Shown: positions 51,156 to 62,649, counted from the stretch's first letter. The stretch: 64,000 nucleotides of DNA from Serratia sp. H1w (GCF_000633355.1 NZ_AYMQ01000037.1:93004-157003); one strand, 5' to 3'. Program-made: numbers and translations. The notes: generated from the letters alone by a model not told the origin.

Positions 51156-51965
51156 TTAATGGAGCGTGACCTGCTTGGGTTCGATGGAGTGGATTTGAAT
51201 TTTTATCACTTCACTCACCGGGTCTTCAGGGCACTGCTCGACAAAATAGTTGAGATCGGAAATGGCGATATGGTTACACTCCAACTGGGCGTAAATCAAG
51301 CCACGGTCGCGGATCTCGTAAGGGTCGTCCGGGTCAAAACTCAGCACCGCCTCGCAGGCCCGCAACGCAATTTCCATCTGGTCTTCTTCCATCAGCGCCG
51401 CTTTCAGGGTATCGAGCATCTTGCGCACCACCAGAATGTTTTCCGATTCATCCAGATCGTCATCTTCCAGTTCGGCCCCCAGCCCCAAGTTGCCCTTGAG
51501 CCAGACCTCCAACTGATGTTCGTTGAGCGTTTCCCCGTTCAGCGGATTGACCAACCACATCTCTTCATCCAGCCAATCGGCACGCATGATCAGTTGAGTG
51601 GGAAAAATCACTGGCATCAGTGGCAGATCCAACTGGTGGGCAATATGCAGGAAAATGGTGCCCAGCGAGACTGGCGTACCCTGGCGGGCCTCCAGCACTT
51701 TATCCAGCCAGATGGCGTCAGAGAGCCGATAAACGCCGCTGGCACCGCCGAATCCCCAGGTTTTAAAAAATAGCTCGATGAGCGCTTCCAGTTGCTGATC
51801 CTGGTTGAGATCGTCTGGGATGGCCGCGCGCGCTTCGTCGGTCAGTTGCTGTAGTTTGCGCTCTACTTCGGTCACCGGGAAGTCCCGCCGGATGACTTTA
51901 GACACCAGGATCACCCCCTCACTCAGAGAGGAAGTGTTAAATTCGAAATCGGCAATGCTACTCAT
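51156..51965 (-). CDS. sirB1: SirB1 family protein
   Basis: The 269-residue product matches SirB1 (YchA), with a transglutaminase-like N-terminal domain (FFKTWGFGGASGVYRLSDAI and GTPVSLGTIFLHIAHQLDLP near residues 68-115) and a TPR-like C-terminal part (FDPDDPYEIRDRGLIYAQLE). It has no established biochemical activity. Its ATG overlaps the sirB2 stop by four bases and kdsA follows after 37 bases. Confidence 0.9.
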   Translation of the reverse strand: MSSIADFEFNTSSLSEGVILVSKVIRRDFPVTEVERKLQQLTDEARAAIPDDLNQDQQLEALIELFFKTWGFGGASGVYRLSDAIWLDKVLEARQGTPVSLGTIFLHIAHQLDLPLMPVIFPTQLIMRADWLDEEMWLVNPLNGETLNEHQLEVWLKGNLGLGAELEDDDLDESENILVVRKMLDTLKAALMEEDQMEIALRACEAVLSFDPDDPYEIRDRGLIYAQLECNHIAISDLNYFVEQCPEDPVSEVIKIQIHSIEPKQVTLH

Positions 51966-52360
51966 AAGTATCCCATCAACAACGGTATTTTAGTCGTGGC
52001 AAGTTTCACGATCAGATACAGACAGCCCAGCGCCAGCACAAATACCAAGGTGCGGATATTCCAGCTTTGCGTCTTCTTGCCCAATGCGACGTAGCCCAAC
52101 AGGATATAAATGATAACGCCAAACAACTTCTCGGTCAGCCACGAGTCCATGCCAAGCAGTGGATAAAACTTGAACATCACCACCAGGGCGATACCGGTGA
52201 CAAACAGCACCGTATCATTGATATGCGGCGTGATCTTGACCCAGCGCTTGTTCATCATCGGCGATGCACGCCACTTCCAGAAGAAACGCAGTACAAACAG
52301 CGTAATGCTGATGGCTACCGTTAATAAATGCAGATGTTTTAGCGCCATGTAAGCTGCCAT
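51962..52360 (-). CDS. sirB2: SirB2 membrane protein
   Basis: A 132-residue inner-membrane protein with four hydrophobic segments, matching SirB2 (YchQ): HLLTVAISITLFVLRFFWKW, the loop KRWVKITPHINDTVLFVTGI and GVIIYILLGYVALGKKTQSW. Its role is unknown; it is kept with sirB1 and prmC throughout enterobacteria. It starts 18 bases after the prmC stop. Confidence 0.9.
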   Translation of the reverse strand: MAAYMALKHLHLLTVAISITLFVLRFFWKWRASPMMNKRWVKITPHINDTVLFVTGIALVVMFKFYPLLGMDSWLTEKLFGVIIYILLGYVALGKKTQSWNIRTLVFVLALGCLYLIVKLATTKIPLLMGYL

Positions 52361-52378
52361 AGTTGTTTCCTTGGTTTC

Positions 52379-53212
52379 TTATAGTGGTTTTTGGCCCAGA
52401 GTCACACGATCGTTGCCGCCGTAGTCGCGATGGGTTGCCACCGCAATAAATCCGGCTGCATTCAACAGCATACGTACATTCTCGCCCTGTTGCCAGCCGT
52501 GCTCAAGCAACAGCCAGCCTTGCGGCTGTAAATAACCGGCGGCCTGCTCAACAATCGCGGCCAGATCGGCCAGCCCCTGTTGGGCGGCTACCAGCGCACT
52601 GCCAGGTTCAAAGCGAACATCGCCCTGTTCAAGGTGAGGATCGGCTTCATCAATATAGGGAGGATTACTGGCGATCAGCGCAAACTGTTGTCCGGCAACC
52701 GGCGTAAACCAGTCCCCCTGCAAAAAGCGCGCATTGTTAATCGCCAGTTTTTGCGCATTATGCTGCGCCAGCGCCACGGCTGCGGGTTGCAGATCGATAC
52801 CGGTAACCTGGCAGTCTGGCCGTTCGCTGGCCAACGCCAGGGCAATCGCGCCGGTGCCGGTGCCAAGATCCAGAATGGCGCATGGCGTAGCGGGCAGACG
52901 CTCCAGCGCCAACTCCACCAGGCATTCAGTATCCGGGCGCGGGATCAATGTAGCAGGTGAAACCGACAGAGGAAGCGACCAGAACTCGCGCTCTCCAACC
53001 AGGTACGCCACCGGTTCCCCGCGTTCGCGGCGAGCCAGCAGCACCGCTAGCTGCTCGGCCTGCTCTGCCGTCAACAGGGTTTCACCAAAGGCCAACAGAT
53101 AGGTTCTGGCACGACCGGTCACGAAACCCAACAGGATCTCCGCATCACGTTTGGCGCTGTCACTGTGCGTCAGGCGTAAGGTTGCGGTTTTCAGCCAGGT
53201 TTGATAATCCAT
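52379..53212 (-). CDS. prmC: Release factor glutamine methyltransferase PrmC
   Basis: PrmC (HemK) methylates the GGQ glutamine of release factors RF1 and RF2 using S-adenosylmethionine. The 277-residue protein has an N-terminal helical domain, the SAM loop ILDLGTGTGAIALALA near residue 114 and the substrate motif NPPYIDEADPHL near 184. Its start overlaps the prfA stop by one base (TAATG), so enzyme and substrate are translationally coupled. Confidence 0.96.
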   Translation of the reverse strand: MDYQTWLKTATLRLTHSDSAKRDAEILLGFVTGRARTYLLAFGETLLTAEQAEQLAVLLARRERGEPVAYLVGEREFWSLPLSVSPATLIPRPDTECLVELALERLPATPCAILDLGTGTGAIALALASERPDCQVTGIDLQPAAVALAQHNAQKLAINNARFLQGDWFTPVAGQQFALIASNPPYIDEADPHLEQGDVRFEPGSALVAAQQGLADLAAIVEQAAGYLQPQGWLLLEHGWQQGENVRMLLNAAGFIAVATHRDYGGNDRVTLGQKPL

Positions 53213-54297
53213 TACTCAGGCTCGGCCGAGAGTGCTGCCAGCTGATCGGCCTGGTATTCCTGCACGATCGGCTGGATAAGCATATCCAGTTTGCCTTCCA
53301 TTACCTCATCCAGACGGTACAGCGTCAGGTTGATGCGGTGGTCGGTCACGCGCCCCTGCGGGAAGTTGTAGGTGCGGTTACGATCGGAACGATCGCCGGT
53401 GCCCAGCAGGTTGCGGCGGGTAGAAGCCTCTGCCAACTGGCGTTTCGCCATCTCTGCCGCACGGATACGCGCCCCAAGCACTGACATCGCTTTGGCTTTG
53501 TTCTTGTGCTGTGAGCGTTCATCCTGGCATTCAACCACAATCCCGGTTGGCAAGTGGGTAATACGGATCGCCGAATCGGTGGTGTTTACGTGCTGACCAC
53601 CCGCCCCGGAGGAACGGAAGGTATCGATTTTCAGATCGCCCGCATTGATTTCCGGCAGCTCGGCCTCTGGTACGGCTGGCATCACCGCCACCGTGCAGGC
53701 TGAGGTATGAATACGGCCCTGAGATTCGGTTTCCGGTACGCGCTGCACGCGATGACCGCCGGATTCAAACTTCAACTGGCCGTAAACGCCATCGCCGGAC
53801 ACTTTGGCAATCACTTCTTTATAACCGCCGTGTTCACCCACGTTTTCACTCATGATCTCAACCCGCCAGCGGCGAGTTTCAGCGTAACGGCTATACATGC
53901 GGAACAGATCGCCAGCAAAAATGGCCGCTTCGTCGCCACCGGTTCCGGCGCGCACTTCCAGGAAGCAATCGCGCTCATCGTCTGGATCTTTTGGCAGCAG
54001 CAAGACTTGCAACTGTTGCTCCAACTCTTCCGTCGCCGCTTTGGCCTGTTTCAGCTCTTCCTGCGCCATTTCACGCATTTCCGGATCGTCCAGCATCATT
54101 TCTGCCGTGGCAAGATCGTCCTGCACCTGACGCCATTCCAGAAAACAGCGGCTGACATCGGTCAACTGCGCATATTCGCGCGACAGGCCACGGAACCGAT
54201 CCTGATCGGCAATAACGCTGGCATCGCCGAGCAGCGCCTGAACTTCTTCATGGCGCTCTTGTAACGCTTCCAGTTTGGCAACAATAGAAGGCTTCAT
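53212..54297 (-). CDS. prfA: Peptide chain release factor 1
   Basis: RF1 reads UAA and UAG and triggers release of the finished peptide. The 361-residue product carries the catalytic GGQ in [17 protein letters not shown] and the stop-reading P-x-T tripeptide as Pro-Glu-Thr ([14 protein letters not shown]), where E. coli has Pro-Ala-Thr; the middle position varies in the family. It lies 32 bases downstream of hemA and overlaps prmC. Confidence 0.96.
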   Translation of the reverse strand: MKPSIVAKLEALQERHEEVQALLGDASVIADQDRFRGLSREYAQLTDVSRCFLEWRQVQDDLATAEMMLDDPEMREMAQEELKQAKAATEELEQQLQVLLLPKDPDDERDCFLEVRAGTGGDEAAIFAGDLFRMYSRYAETRRWRVEIMSENVGEHGGYKEVIAKVSGDGVYGQLKFESGGHRVQRVPETESQGRIHTSACTVAVMPAVPEAELPEINAGDLKIDTFRSSGAGGQHVNTTDSAIRITHLPTGIVVECQDERSQHKNKAKAMSVLGARIRAAEMAKRQLAEASTRRNLLGTGDRSDRNRTYNFPQGRVTDHRINLTLYRLDEVMEGKLDMLIQPIVQEYQADQLAALSAEPE

Positions 54298-54329
54298 GCG
54301 TGGTTTTAAACCCTGTTAATAAAAGAGAA

Positions 54330-55592
54330 CTAATGCTGATCCAGCCCGAGGCTGTCGCGTAAAATGTGCAACCGCTCCATGTCGCCATCGCCGGCGGCCT
54401 GCTGGAGGGATTTGGTAGGGGCATGAATAAGACGATTGGTTAATCTGTGGGCCAGCTCATGGATCACCTGCTCCACGTTAGCGCCTTGGGCAATCGCGGC
54501 CAGCGCTTTTGACTCCATTTCCGCACGGATCTGATCCGCCTGCGAACGGTAGTCTCTGATGGTATCTGTCGCGCCCTGTGAACGCAGCCAGGTCATGAAA
54601 TTGCTGCTTTCCTGCTGCACAATGGTCTCGGCCTGTACGGCCGCCGCCTGCCGCTGTGCCATATTGCTCTGAATAATGGCCTGCAGGTCGTCCACGGTGT
54701 AGAGATAGGCGTTCGCCAGTTTGCCCACTTCCGGCTCGATATCACGCGGAACGGCAATATCCACCAACAACATGGGCTGGTTGCGGCGCGCTTTCAGTGC
54801 TCGCTCAACCATACCTTTACCGATGATGGGCAGCGGGCTGGCGGTGGAACTGATAATGATATCGGCATCTGCCAGACGTGCGTCAATCTCCGGCAGTGAG
54901 ATCACTTCTGCCCCCACCTCTTGCGCCAAGACCTGGGCACGTTCACGGGTGCGGTTAGCGATGATCATATGCTGCACTTTATGCTCACGCAGATGGCGGG
55001 CCACCAGTTCGATCGTTTCCCCCGCGCCCACCAACAGCACATTCAGTTCGGCAAGGGATTCGAAGATCTGACGCGCTAACGCGCAGGCAGCGAAGGCAAC
55101 GGATACCGCACTGGCACCGATTTCGGTTTCGGTACGTACCCGCTTGGCAACGGAGAAGGATTTCTGGAACAGGCGCTCTAGCTCACCGGAAAGTGACTGG
55201 CCACGCTGGGATTCGGCAAAGGCTTTCTTTACCTGCCCGAGGATCTGGGGTTCACCCAGTACCAAAGAGTCTAGCCCGCTGGCAACGCGCATCAAATGGC
55301 TGACGGCTTCGTCGCCGTGGTGCCAATACAGGCTTTTGCGAACGTCTTCCGCACGCAGATGGTGATAGTCACATAACCAGGCGACCAGTTGTTCATGCAG
55401 ATGGTCCTGCTGCTCCACGCTGAGATACAGCTCAGTGCGGTTACAGGTAGACAGCACAACGCCGCCCTGCACCAATGGCTGTTGCAGCAAGCTATTCAGC
55501 GCCTTGTCGATCGACTCTGGGGAGAAGGTCACCCGTTCTCGCAGAGAAACCGGAGCGGTTTTGTGATTAATACCTAACGCCAGAAGGGTCAT
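54330..55592 (-). CDS. hemA: Glutamyl-tRNA reductase
   Basis: HemA reduces glutamyl-tRNA(Glu) to glutamate-1-semialdehyde, the first and regulated step of tetrapyrrole synthesis. The 420-residue product (418 in E. coli) has the catalytic Cys50 in [11 protein letters not shown], the NADPH loop [17 protein letters not shown] and the signature [20 protein letters not shown]. The N-terminus ([20 protein letters not shown]) is conserved and contains the heme-dependent degradation region. It leads the hemA-prfA-prmC-sirB2-sirB1-kdsA set. Confidence 0.97.
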   Translation of the reverse strand: MTLLALGINHKTAPVSLRERVTFSPESIDKALNSLLQQPLVQGGVVLSTCNRTELYLSVEQQDHLHEQLVAWLCDYHHLRAEDVRKSLYWHHGDEAVSHLMRVASGLDSLVLGEPQILGQVKKAFAESQRGQSLSGELERLFQKSFSVAKRVRTETEIGASAVSVAFAACALARQIFESLAELNVLLVGAGETIELVARHLREHKVQHMIIANRTRERAQVLAQEVGAEVISLPEIDARLADADIIISSTASPLPIIGKGMVERALKARRNQPMLLVDIAVPRDIEPEVGKLANAYLYTVDDLQAIIQSNMAQRQAAAVQAETIVQQESSNFMTWLRSQGATDTIRDYRSQADQIRAEMESKALAAIAQGANVEQVIHELAHRLTNRLIHAPTKSLQQAAGDGDMERLHILRDSLGLDQH

Positions 55593-55899
55593 TGCTTCGA
55601 GTAATACTTCTCTTGGTACGGGTTCTCGTTGACCGGCATTCTACTTGATGCGCGACATCAATAAAAGTGACAACCGCATCTTCCGGCCAATCGCTGGCAT
55701 TGCCGGGCCAAATCAATCGGCAGCAGCAAACCAGGTTGGTCTCAAACTCATCAGTAACCGCAAGGATAAACACCTCTCAATGCTTGCTGACTTGCTTTCA
55801 GACTGCCCGACTGCGGCGATCAACGTCTCTTTGCATTTCCGCCATTAAATATTTCACCTAACTGACAATCGCGCAAAGTAACAGTTTCCATTGTTTTAA

Positions 55900-55928
55900 T
55901 TGCAATTTTTTTGCTTTGTTTCCATAAT
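55900..55928 (+). promoter_or_regulatory. Probable porin promoter
   Basis: TTGCAA (55900-55905) and CATAAT (55923-55928) are exactly 17 bases apart, giving a leader of about 155 bases before the porin ATG. Confidence 0.6.
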
Positions 55929-55940
55929 TGCGCCAAATAG

Positions 55941-55952
55941 TTAGCAAACTAA
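55941..55952. promoter_or_regulatory. SlyA/RovA-like site
   Basis: TTAGCAAACTAA matches the SlyA consensus TTAGCAAGCTAA at 11 of 12 positions and lies just downstream of the -10 box, where binding could repress. Confidence 0.5.
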
Positions 55953-56088
55953 CAATTTACATAGAAATTGTTTCAGATTTTCACTTTCTGTAACAGGAAA
56001 GTGGGTCAAGCAGAAAACCCCGGGTGTCTTCAGCCAATGGATTGGTTTTCATATTTTGTTGTCGCAGCACGTAGGAAGGGATGTATTG

Positions 56089-57234
56089 ATGAAATTACGT
56101 AGATTAAGCCAAGCGGTTACCGCTGGCCTGATAGCGGGTTGTAGCGCATTTGCAGCACATGGTGAAATCACATTATTGAAGCAGGATCCGCAAGCGGGCG
56201 ATCCCCTTAGCCGCCTCACCTTCACCGTTGGCGGCAGTATTCGCCCTCAGTTCAACATGATGACCGGTGACGGTGATAAGGGCTCGTATAAGCGTAACGG
56301 CTTCGACGGCGGCACGCGTTTTCGTTTTGCCACCGATTACTACCTGTTTGACGATATCAGTTGGATCAACTATTACGAGCTAGGCGTCAACATCCCCGCG
56401 CTGTTCAGTTGGGATAACCACTACGCCGAGGGTGCCAACAACACCTCACGCCGTATGCTGTATACCGGCCTGAAAAGCAAAACCTGGGGCCAATTGACCT
56501 ATGGTAAACAAAACAGCGTTTACTACGACGTTGTCGGGGCCAAAACCGATATCTGGGATTACGACATGTTGGCCCAGGCACCGGGCAACGGCATTAACGG
56601 TGACTATGACGGTTCCTACCGTTCACGTAGCATGCTGAAATATAAAAAGACCGTAGGTGACGCGGATGTCTATGCCGCCTACCTGTTCAACGATGACGAA
56701 TACCTGCCGGGTAACGGCCTGCGTTATAAGCGCAAGGGTGGCGGTTCATTAGGTGTGGACTATCACCTGAGCAAAGACCTGACCTGGGGTACCGCCTGGA
56801 ACTACACCAGTGCCGAGATGCGCAACCCCAATAGTAACGACAGCAAAGACTACAATCAGAACATCATCGGTACCGCGCTGAGCTGGAAGCCAGACAACTG
56901 GACGCTCAGCTTCGGCGGCGGCTGGTATGACAACTTCCTGACCACCAAACAGAAGGATGTTAACAACTACTTCGCCGGGGACGCCTGGGGGATAGAATAC
57001 TTCGCCGGTTACAGCTTCCCGGTGGGCGAGTACGCGGTGCAATCCATCATGCCTTACTTTATGGGTGACCGCCTGCAATACACTACCGGCCGCGATTACC
57101 AGCGTATTGATAATGGCCTGGGTATCTCCTTCCAGTTTGACTACGGTTTCCGCGCTGACGTTGAACACGTGCTGACTTCCAGCACCGATAACCTCGGTGA
57201 TATGACGGTGGTCCGCTTGCGTTACGATTTCTGA
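56089..57234 (+). CDS. Outer-membrane porin
   Basis: From the ATG at 56089, with AGGAAGGG eight bases upstream, the product is 381 residues. A signal peptide ends near AAHG-EI. The mature protein is a run of amphipathic beta strands rich in Tyr, Trp and Gly (GTRFRFATDYYLFDDISWIN, GQLTYGKQNSVYYDVVGAKT) and ends in the outer-membrane signature MTVVRLRYDF with terminal Phe. It is a Gram-negative trimeric-type porin; its substrate preference is unknown. It lies between hemA and lolB, which are direct neighbours in E. coli. Confidence 0.85.
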   Translation: MKLRRLSQAVTAGLIAGCSAFAAHGEITLLKQDPQAGDPLSRLTFTVGGSIRPQFNMMTGDGDKGSYKRNGFDGGTRFRFATDYYLFDDISWINYYELGVNIPALFSWDNHYAEGANNTSRRMLYTGLKSKTWGQLTYGKQNSVYYDVVGAKTDIWDYDMLAQAPGNGINGDYDGSYRSRSMLKYKKTVGDADVYAAYLFNDDEYLPGNGLRYKRKGGGSLGVDYHLSKDLTWGTAWNYTSAEMRNPNSNDSKDYNQNIIGTALSWKPDNWTLSFGGGWYDNFLTTKQKDVNNYFAGDAWGIEYFAGYSFPVGEYAVQSIMPYFMGDRLQYTTGRDYQRIDNGLGISFQFDYGFRADVEHVLTSSTDNLGDMTVVRLRYDF

Positions 57235-57470
57235 TCCGTCAAAACGCGCCCTTATTGTATAGGGGCGCCGTTTCGCCCTATGCCGTGCCCCGCAGATTTC
57301 CGACCCAAAAACTTTCACTATCGATTACAATCCTTCACACGCCAGATGCCGCCCTTGCTGCAAGGTTTTTGCGCCATTGTATTATTGACGTTACGCCACT
57401 CGCCCGTTAGCGTGGTGGCATCACTGCTAACCCGCACTGCCCCGCAAGGACAAAAGGACAACAAAACGTT

Positions 57471-58091
57471 ATGCCTATCCGCAAAGTCAGTTTGCTTCGC
57501 CTGATCCCATTAGCCAGCCTGGTGCTGACGGCCTGTACCCTCACCAAACCTGGCCCGGCAACCAGCCCGACATCTCCGCAATGGCTCGCTCACGAACAAG
57601 CGGTACAGCAGCTTGAGCAGTATCAGACGCGCGGCGCTTTTGCTTATCTGACCGATCAGAAGAAAGTCTATGCCCGCTTCTTCTGGCAACAATACACGCC
57701 CGATCGCTATCGCCTGCTGCTGACTAACCCGCTTGGTAGCACCGAGCTGGAGCTGAACGTGCAAAAAAGCGTGGTGCAGCTCACGGACAACCAGGGCAAG
57801 CGCTATGTCAGCGACAATCCGCAAGAGATGATCCGTAAGCTCACCGGCATGGAGATCCCAATGGATAACCTGCGCCAGTGGATGCTCGGCTTACCGGGCG
57901 ACGCCACCGAATTCAGCCTGGACTCCCAATACCGCCTGAACAAGCTGACCTACAAGCAAGGCGATCTGACCTGGGTCGTGACCTACCAGGACTACAACAC
58001 CGACTTGAAGATCCCGTTACCAAGCCGCCTTGAACTGCAACAGGGCGACCAACGTATCAAGCTGAAAATGGATAACTGGACGCTCAAGTGA
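57471..58091 (+). CDS. lolB: Outer-membrane lipoprotein receptor LolB
   Basis: LolB takes lipoproteins from the periplasmic carrier LolA and places them in the outer membrane. The 206-residue protein has a lipoprotein signal with lipobox LTAC and modified Cys22; the next residue, Thr, permits outer-membrane sorting. The fold is seen in [20 protein letters not shown] and ending [11 protein letters not shown] at the N-terminus. It overlaps ispE by four bases (ATGA), as in E. coli. Confidence 0.95.
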   Translation: MPIRKVSLLRLIPLASLVLTACTLTKPGPATSPTSPQWLAHEQAVQQLEQYQTRGAFAYLTDQKKVYARFFWQQYTPDRYRLLLTNPLGSTELELNVQKSVVQLTDNQGKRYVSDNPQEMIRKLTGMEIPMDNLRQWMLGLPGDATEFSLDSQYRLNKLTYKQGDLTWVVTYQDYNTDLKIPLPSRLELQQGDQRIKLKMDNWTLK

Positions 58092-58957
58092 TGATCCACC
58101 AATGGCCCTCCCCGGCAAAGCTGAACCTGTTTCTCTATATCACCGGCCGTCGTGCAGACGGCTATCATCAACTGCAAACGCTGTTCCAGTTCCTGGATTA
58201 CGGCGATACGCTGACCATTGTTCCCCGTCAGGATGAACAGATCCGGCTGCTGACGCCCGTAACAGGGGTACCAGACGAGCAGAACCTGATTGTTCGTGCC
58301 GCACGCTTGCTGCAACAGTATTGCGCGAACCACGCCATTGCCACGCCTCCCCGTGGGGCAGACATCAGTATCGATAAGCGCTTACCGATGGGTGGCGGCC
58401 TTGGCGGCGGTTCTTCCAACGCGGCAACGGTGCTGGTCGCGCTGAACGAACTTTGGCAATGTGGCTTAAGTGACGACCAACTGGCTGAAATGGGGTTGAC
58501 CCTCGGTGCCGATGTGCCGGTATTTGTGCGCGGCCATGCCGCCTTTGCCGAAGGGATTGGTGAACAGCTACAGCCGGCAAATCCGGCAGAAAAGTGGTAT
58601 TTGGTCGCTCATCCCGGCGTCAGCATCCCCACACCGGTCATTTTTGCCGACGCAGAATTAAAAAGAGACACCCCGGTTCGCCCGCTGAGCGCCCTATTAC
58701 AGGCACCTTACGCAAATGATTGCGAACCGATCGCAAGAAAACGTTTTCGCGAGGTTGAACAGCTTCTTTCATGGCTGTTACAATACGCGCCGTCACGCCT
58801 GACTGGCACAGGTGCTTGTGTGTTTGCAGAATTCGACTCCGAGCCCGCCGCTCTTCAGGTGTTAAATCAAGCCCCGGCCTGGTTGCGTGGATTTGTAGCG
58901 CGTGGCGTTAACGTCTCACCACTACATCGCATCCGTTCCGGGCAGTTTGAGCCGTAG
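58088..58957 (+). CDS. ispE: 4-diphosphocytidyl-2-C-methyl-D-erythritol kinase
   Basis: IspE is the GHMP kinase that phosphorylates CDP-methylerythritol in the non-mevalonate isoprenoid pathway. The 289-residue product has the substrate-side [20 protein letters not shown], the ATP loop [18 protein letters not shown] near residue 99 and the C-terminal motif [13 protein letters not shown]. Its start is coupled to lolB, and prs follows after 169 bases. Confidence 0.96.
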   Translation: MMIHQWPSPAKLNLFLYITGRRADGYHQLQTLFQFLDYGDTLTIVPRQDEQIRLLTPVTGVPDEQNLIVRAARLLQQYCANHAIATPPRGADISIDKRLPMGGGLGGGSSNAATVLVALNELWQCGLSDDQLAEMGLTLGADVPVFVRGHAAFAEGIGEQLQPANPAEKWYLVAHPGVSIPTPVIFADAELKRDTPVRPLSALLQAPYANDCEPIARKRFREVEQLLSWLLQYAPSRLTGTGACVFAEFDSEPAALQVLNQAPAWLRGFVARGVNVSPLHRIRSGQFEP

Positions 58958-59090
58958 CTCAACGTGTCGTTGCACAGGATCGTTTACCTGGCCTGTCATC
59001 TCTGCGCTGCCTGCAGTTCAAGTTAGTTTTACACACCCGTATGTATATTGCGTCGGTGTCGCCAACTGCCCCTTGGCGCAGGCCGTATGA

Positions 59091-60074
<984 letters not shown>

Positions 60075-60137
60075 TCCCCTCTCTGGCGCAGTGAACCTCT
60101 GCTGCGCCAAACGGTTCGGGTGAGCATCTCAGAAAAC

Positions 60138-60175
60138 AAAAAACCCGTTGTCGCTTGCGCTTCAACGGGTTTTTT
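60138..60175 (+). terminator. Terminator after prs
   Basis: AAAAAACCCGTTG (60138-60150) pairs with CAACGGGTTTTTT (60163-60175), with a second small stem in the loop. The flanking A and T runs allow action from both sides. Confidence 0.92.
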
Positions 60176-60255
60176 ACGGGATGTGGGACATAGCCTTAAA
60201 CCTTATACAACTAGCCTCCCTTGCCTATGATAGCCAGATCCTTGGGTTTAGTTAA

Positions 60256-60534
60256 TCAATGAGACGGGCGACGCGGGTTGTTCTGACAGCGTTTATCAAA
60301 GTGTTTTACCCACCAATAGCGATCTGCTACCCGCTCGCGACCACCGATACGTGCGCCAGCCAACCACAACAAGGCACCGATAAAAATACTCATGATGGCG
60401 CCGTGGGCAAAAAACTGCGGCAAATTAAACCGTGATACTTCAGCCAGAATGGAGTATCCCACCCCGCCAACCATCACTACCATACCCATTCCCATTAAAA
60501 CGTTGCCAATGACATCAGCATTTCTACGTTTCAT
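60256..60534 (-). CDS. ychH: Small membrane protein YchH
   Basis: From the ATG at 60534, with GGAGG seven bases upstream, the product is 92 residues, the E. coli length. Two hydrophobic segments (VLMGMGMVVMVGGVGYSILA and HGAIMSIFIGALLWLAGARI) are followed by a basic tail (DRYWWVKHFDKRCQNNPRR). YchH is a stress-related inner-membrane protein of unknown mechanism in E. coli. It is divergent from pth, as in E. coli. Confidence 0.93.
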   Translation of the reverse strand: MKRRNADVIGNVLMGMGMVVMVGGVGYSILAEVSRFNLPQFFAHGAIMSIFIGALLWLAGARIGGRERVADRYWWVKHFDKRCQNNPRRPSH

Positions 60535-60899
60535 ATGCCACCTCCAGAGTGCCATTTGCCAGCAGAGGGAAAACTGATAACTCGTTAACCCGCTTTGATT
60601 AGTTAAGTATAGTCATTATTTCAGCAAGGGTATTGCGTGGACGATCACAAATGGCAACAAAAGGCTGACAATTCTTTACTTTTTGTTGAAAGTTAGCGAG
60701 ATAACTAAATTGTTTTACTAATGTATTATTCATTTCTCAATGATTAGCGATCGGGTAGCCAGATTTTTGTCATTCTGCACGCAGGCAGGTACACTAACGG
60801 CCTATAAATTTCGAGCTGTGCCGCCCTGCAACCCCGGCGATCGCAACTTGGAAGGCAACGGGCACGCCCTTTCCCTTTTTCTAGCATAGTGAATCTCTT
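60535..60899. other. ychH/pth divergent intergenic region
   Basis: About 365 bases, AT-rich on the ychH side. The pth side holds a clear promoter at 60767-60795 and GC-rich leader sequence. No gene is seen. Confidence 0.55.
60767..60795 (+). promoter_or_regulatory. pth: Probable pth promoter
   Basis: TTGTCA (60767-60772) and TACACT (60790-60795) are 17 bases apart, about 100 bases before the pth start. Confidence 0.7.
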
Positions 60900-61490
60900 G
60901 TGAGCAGTATCAAACTGATTGTTGGCCTGGCCAACCCGGGCGCAGAATATGCCCAGACACGGCACAATGCCGGCGCATGGTATGTTGACCTACTGGCGCA
61001 GCGCCACAACCAACCGTTGAAGGAAGAAAGTAAGTTCTTCGGTTACACCGCACGCCTGAATCTGGCCGGTAACGACGTTCGCTTGCTGGTCCCTACCACC
61101 TTTATGAACCTGAGCGGTAAAGCCGTGGGTGCCTTGGCCACCTTTTACCGCATTCTGCCTGAAGAGATATTGGTGGCCCACGACGAGTTGGATCTACCAC
61201 CAGGGGTGGCCAAACTCAAATTAGGTGGGAGCAACGGGGGGCATAATGGCCTGAAGGACATCCAGAGCAAGCTGGGCAATAACCCGAACTTTTATCGCTT
61301 GCGAATTGGCATTGGCCACCCGGGTGATAAAAACAAGGTGGTGGGCTTTGTGCTGGGTAAGCCGCCAGCATCAGAGCAAACGCTGATAGATGATGCCATT
61401 GATGAGTCGCTACGTTGCACAGAGATCTTACTGAAGGAAGGTATGACGAAGGCGATGAATCGTTTGCATGCGTTTAAAGCGACTAGCTAA
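60900..61490 (+). CDS. pth: Peptidyl-tRNA hydrolase
   Basis: Pth frees tRNA from peptidyl-tRNAs that drop off the ribosome. The 196-residue product (194 in E. coli) starts at a GTG and has the catalytic histidine in QTRHNAGAW (His22), the [14 protein letters not shown] loop, HDELDLPPG with the catalytic-type aspartate and [20 protein letters not shown]. ychF lies downstream but about 1.1 kb away instead of close by as in E. coli. Confidence 0.96.
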   Translation: MSSIKLIVGLANPGAEYAQTRHNAGAWYVDLLAQRHNQPLKEESKFFGYTARLNLAGNDVRLLVPTTFMNLSGKAVGALATFYRILPEEILVAHDELDLPPGVAKLKLGGSNGGHNGLKDIQSKLGNNPNFYRLRIGIGHPGDKNKVVGFVLGKPPASEQTLIDDAIDESLRCTEILLKEGMTKAMNRLHAFKATS

Positions 61491-61515
61491 GCAGCCAGGC
61501 CAAGCGATGTGACTA

Positions 61516-61770
61516 TCACTTGCTTGGCCTGCTACCTATCGGGCAATAACGGCATAACTTCCGCGTACAGCACGACTGCATGCTCTTCGCATTGTTTTGT
61601 ATAGCAACATCAACCACATCCGGCTTATTTTTCTGTTTCAAATCCGTGCTCCCAACAAAAAAAGGCCGTTCAATCAGGCTCTTCTTCCGCTCGTTACGGA
61701 AATGAATAATAAAAGAAATAACCGAAAGTAATAATAAAATCGGTGCAGCAAGCACATCAATCCCATTCAT
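61516..61770 (-). CDS. Small hypothetical membrane-anchored protein (84 aa)
   Basis: The 84-residue product begins with a hydrophobic helix (VLAAPILLLLSVISFIIHF) followed by a basic polar domain with four cysteines near the end (QSCCTRKLCRYC). GGAGGG lies nine bases before the ATG, a good ribosome-binding site. It converges on pth in an AT-rich stretch absent between pth and ychF in E. coli. I do not recognise a family. Hydrophobicity pattern and ribosome-binding site support a real gene; no partner is evident. Confidence 0.5.
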   Translation of the reverse strand: MNGIDVLAAPILLLLSVISFIIHFRNERKKSLIERPFFVGSTDLKQKNKPDVVDVAIQNNAKSMQSCCTRKLCRYCPIGSRPSK

Positions 61771-62649
61771 GGATTAAATCCCTCCTTGAATTCAAATGGT
61801 ACAACCAATAAGACGCGGATAATATCTTAAAAAAATACGTCCAACAATACTTATAGGTAAATTTATCTATGCCTATATAGGGACTAACTCATTATAATTA
61901 GGATATTACTTATAAAGTAATGGATATATCCTAGAAACAAATAGGATATTTCTTTGAAAGCATGTCAATTAATGCCCCGTGGAAATAAATGATTACAGAC
62001 ATACATTAAACACTCTAACCATTATTGTAAAATATCAAGAAAAATCCCAAACCATTAAAAACAACTTAAAATACATGAAGATATACAAACAAAAGATTAA
62101 AAAATAGAATAATAAAGCTCCAAGTTGATTAAATCATGATCATATTTATCATGTAAGCAATTTTAAAATTAATGAATCTTAGCGCTCAGTATAGATTGTT
62201 AAGGATATGGCACGAAAAGCATAACGTCTTAGCGACCACAAACTCTTAGGTTGCTATAACTCTGTGGCCTTTATCACAATATGTTGCCATCTTGTTTCGG
62301 TAGAGAGTAAAAGGAAACTCCGAGAATATCCTTATACAAAAGGTGCCTTTATAATCAAACTTTCACCTTTGGCAATAAATAGCCGATAACCCCTGTTCGG
62401 AATATTCTTCATTATTGTAGTTTATATCCTATTGCCGAGAGGGGGTCAGCTACGACCTGCATAAAACGCAACCACGTCTGAACGACAGAGAGGCCTAAAG
62501 ACATCGACATGGGCCCGCCTGCACCTACGCAGTAACGGGCAGATCGAGATAACGGCCCATTACGTGTATAATGACGGGATAATTTCGTCCTTTATGCAGC
62601 AGGCTAATGTTAACCTGTTGATAGTCAAGATATTTAAGGTGATATAAAC
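61771..62649. other. AT-rich intergenic region before ychF
   Basis: Some 880 bases, very AT-rich from 61790 to 62420, with several repeats of AGGATAT near 61910-61950 and no credible ORF. The last 150 bases return to average composition and hold the ychF promoter. The composition suggests foreign or decayed DNA. Confidence 0.55.
62544..62572 (+). promoter_or_regulatory. ychF: Probable ychF promoter
   Basis: A perfect TATAAT at 62567-62572 lies 17 bases after TCGAGA (62544-62549), a four-of-six match to the -35 box. Confidence 0.65.

Larger units (their letters stand above)
55593..56088. other. hemA/porin divergent control region
   Basis: Nearly 500 bases without a credible gene. The left part should hold hemA promoters, which I cannot place. 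The right part is AT-rich and holds a good promoter and a SlyA/RovA-like palindrome for the porin gene. Confidence 0.5.

Noticed and set aside
61771..62540. Possible CRISPR or origin-like AT-rich repeats
   Set aside because: The short AGGATAT repeats are irregular and have no spacer pattern or DnaA-box cluster.
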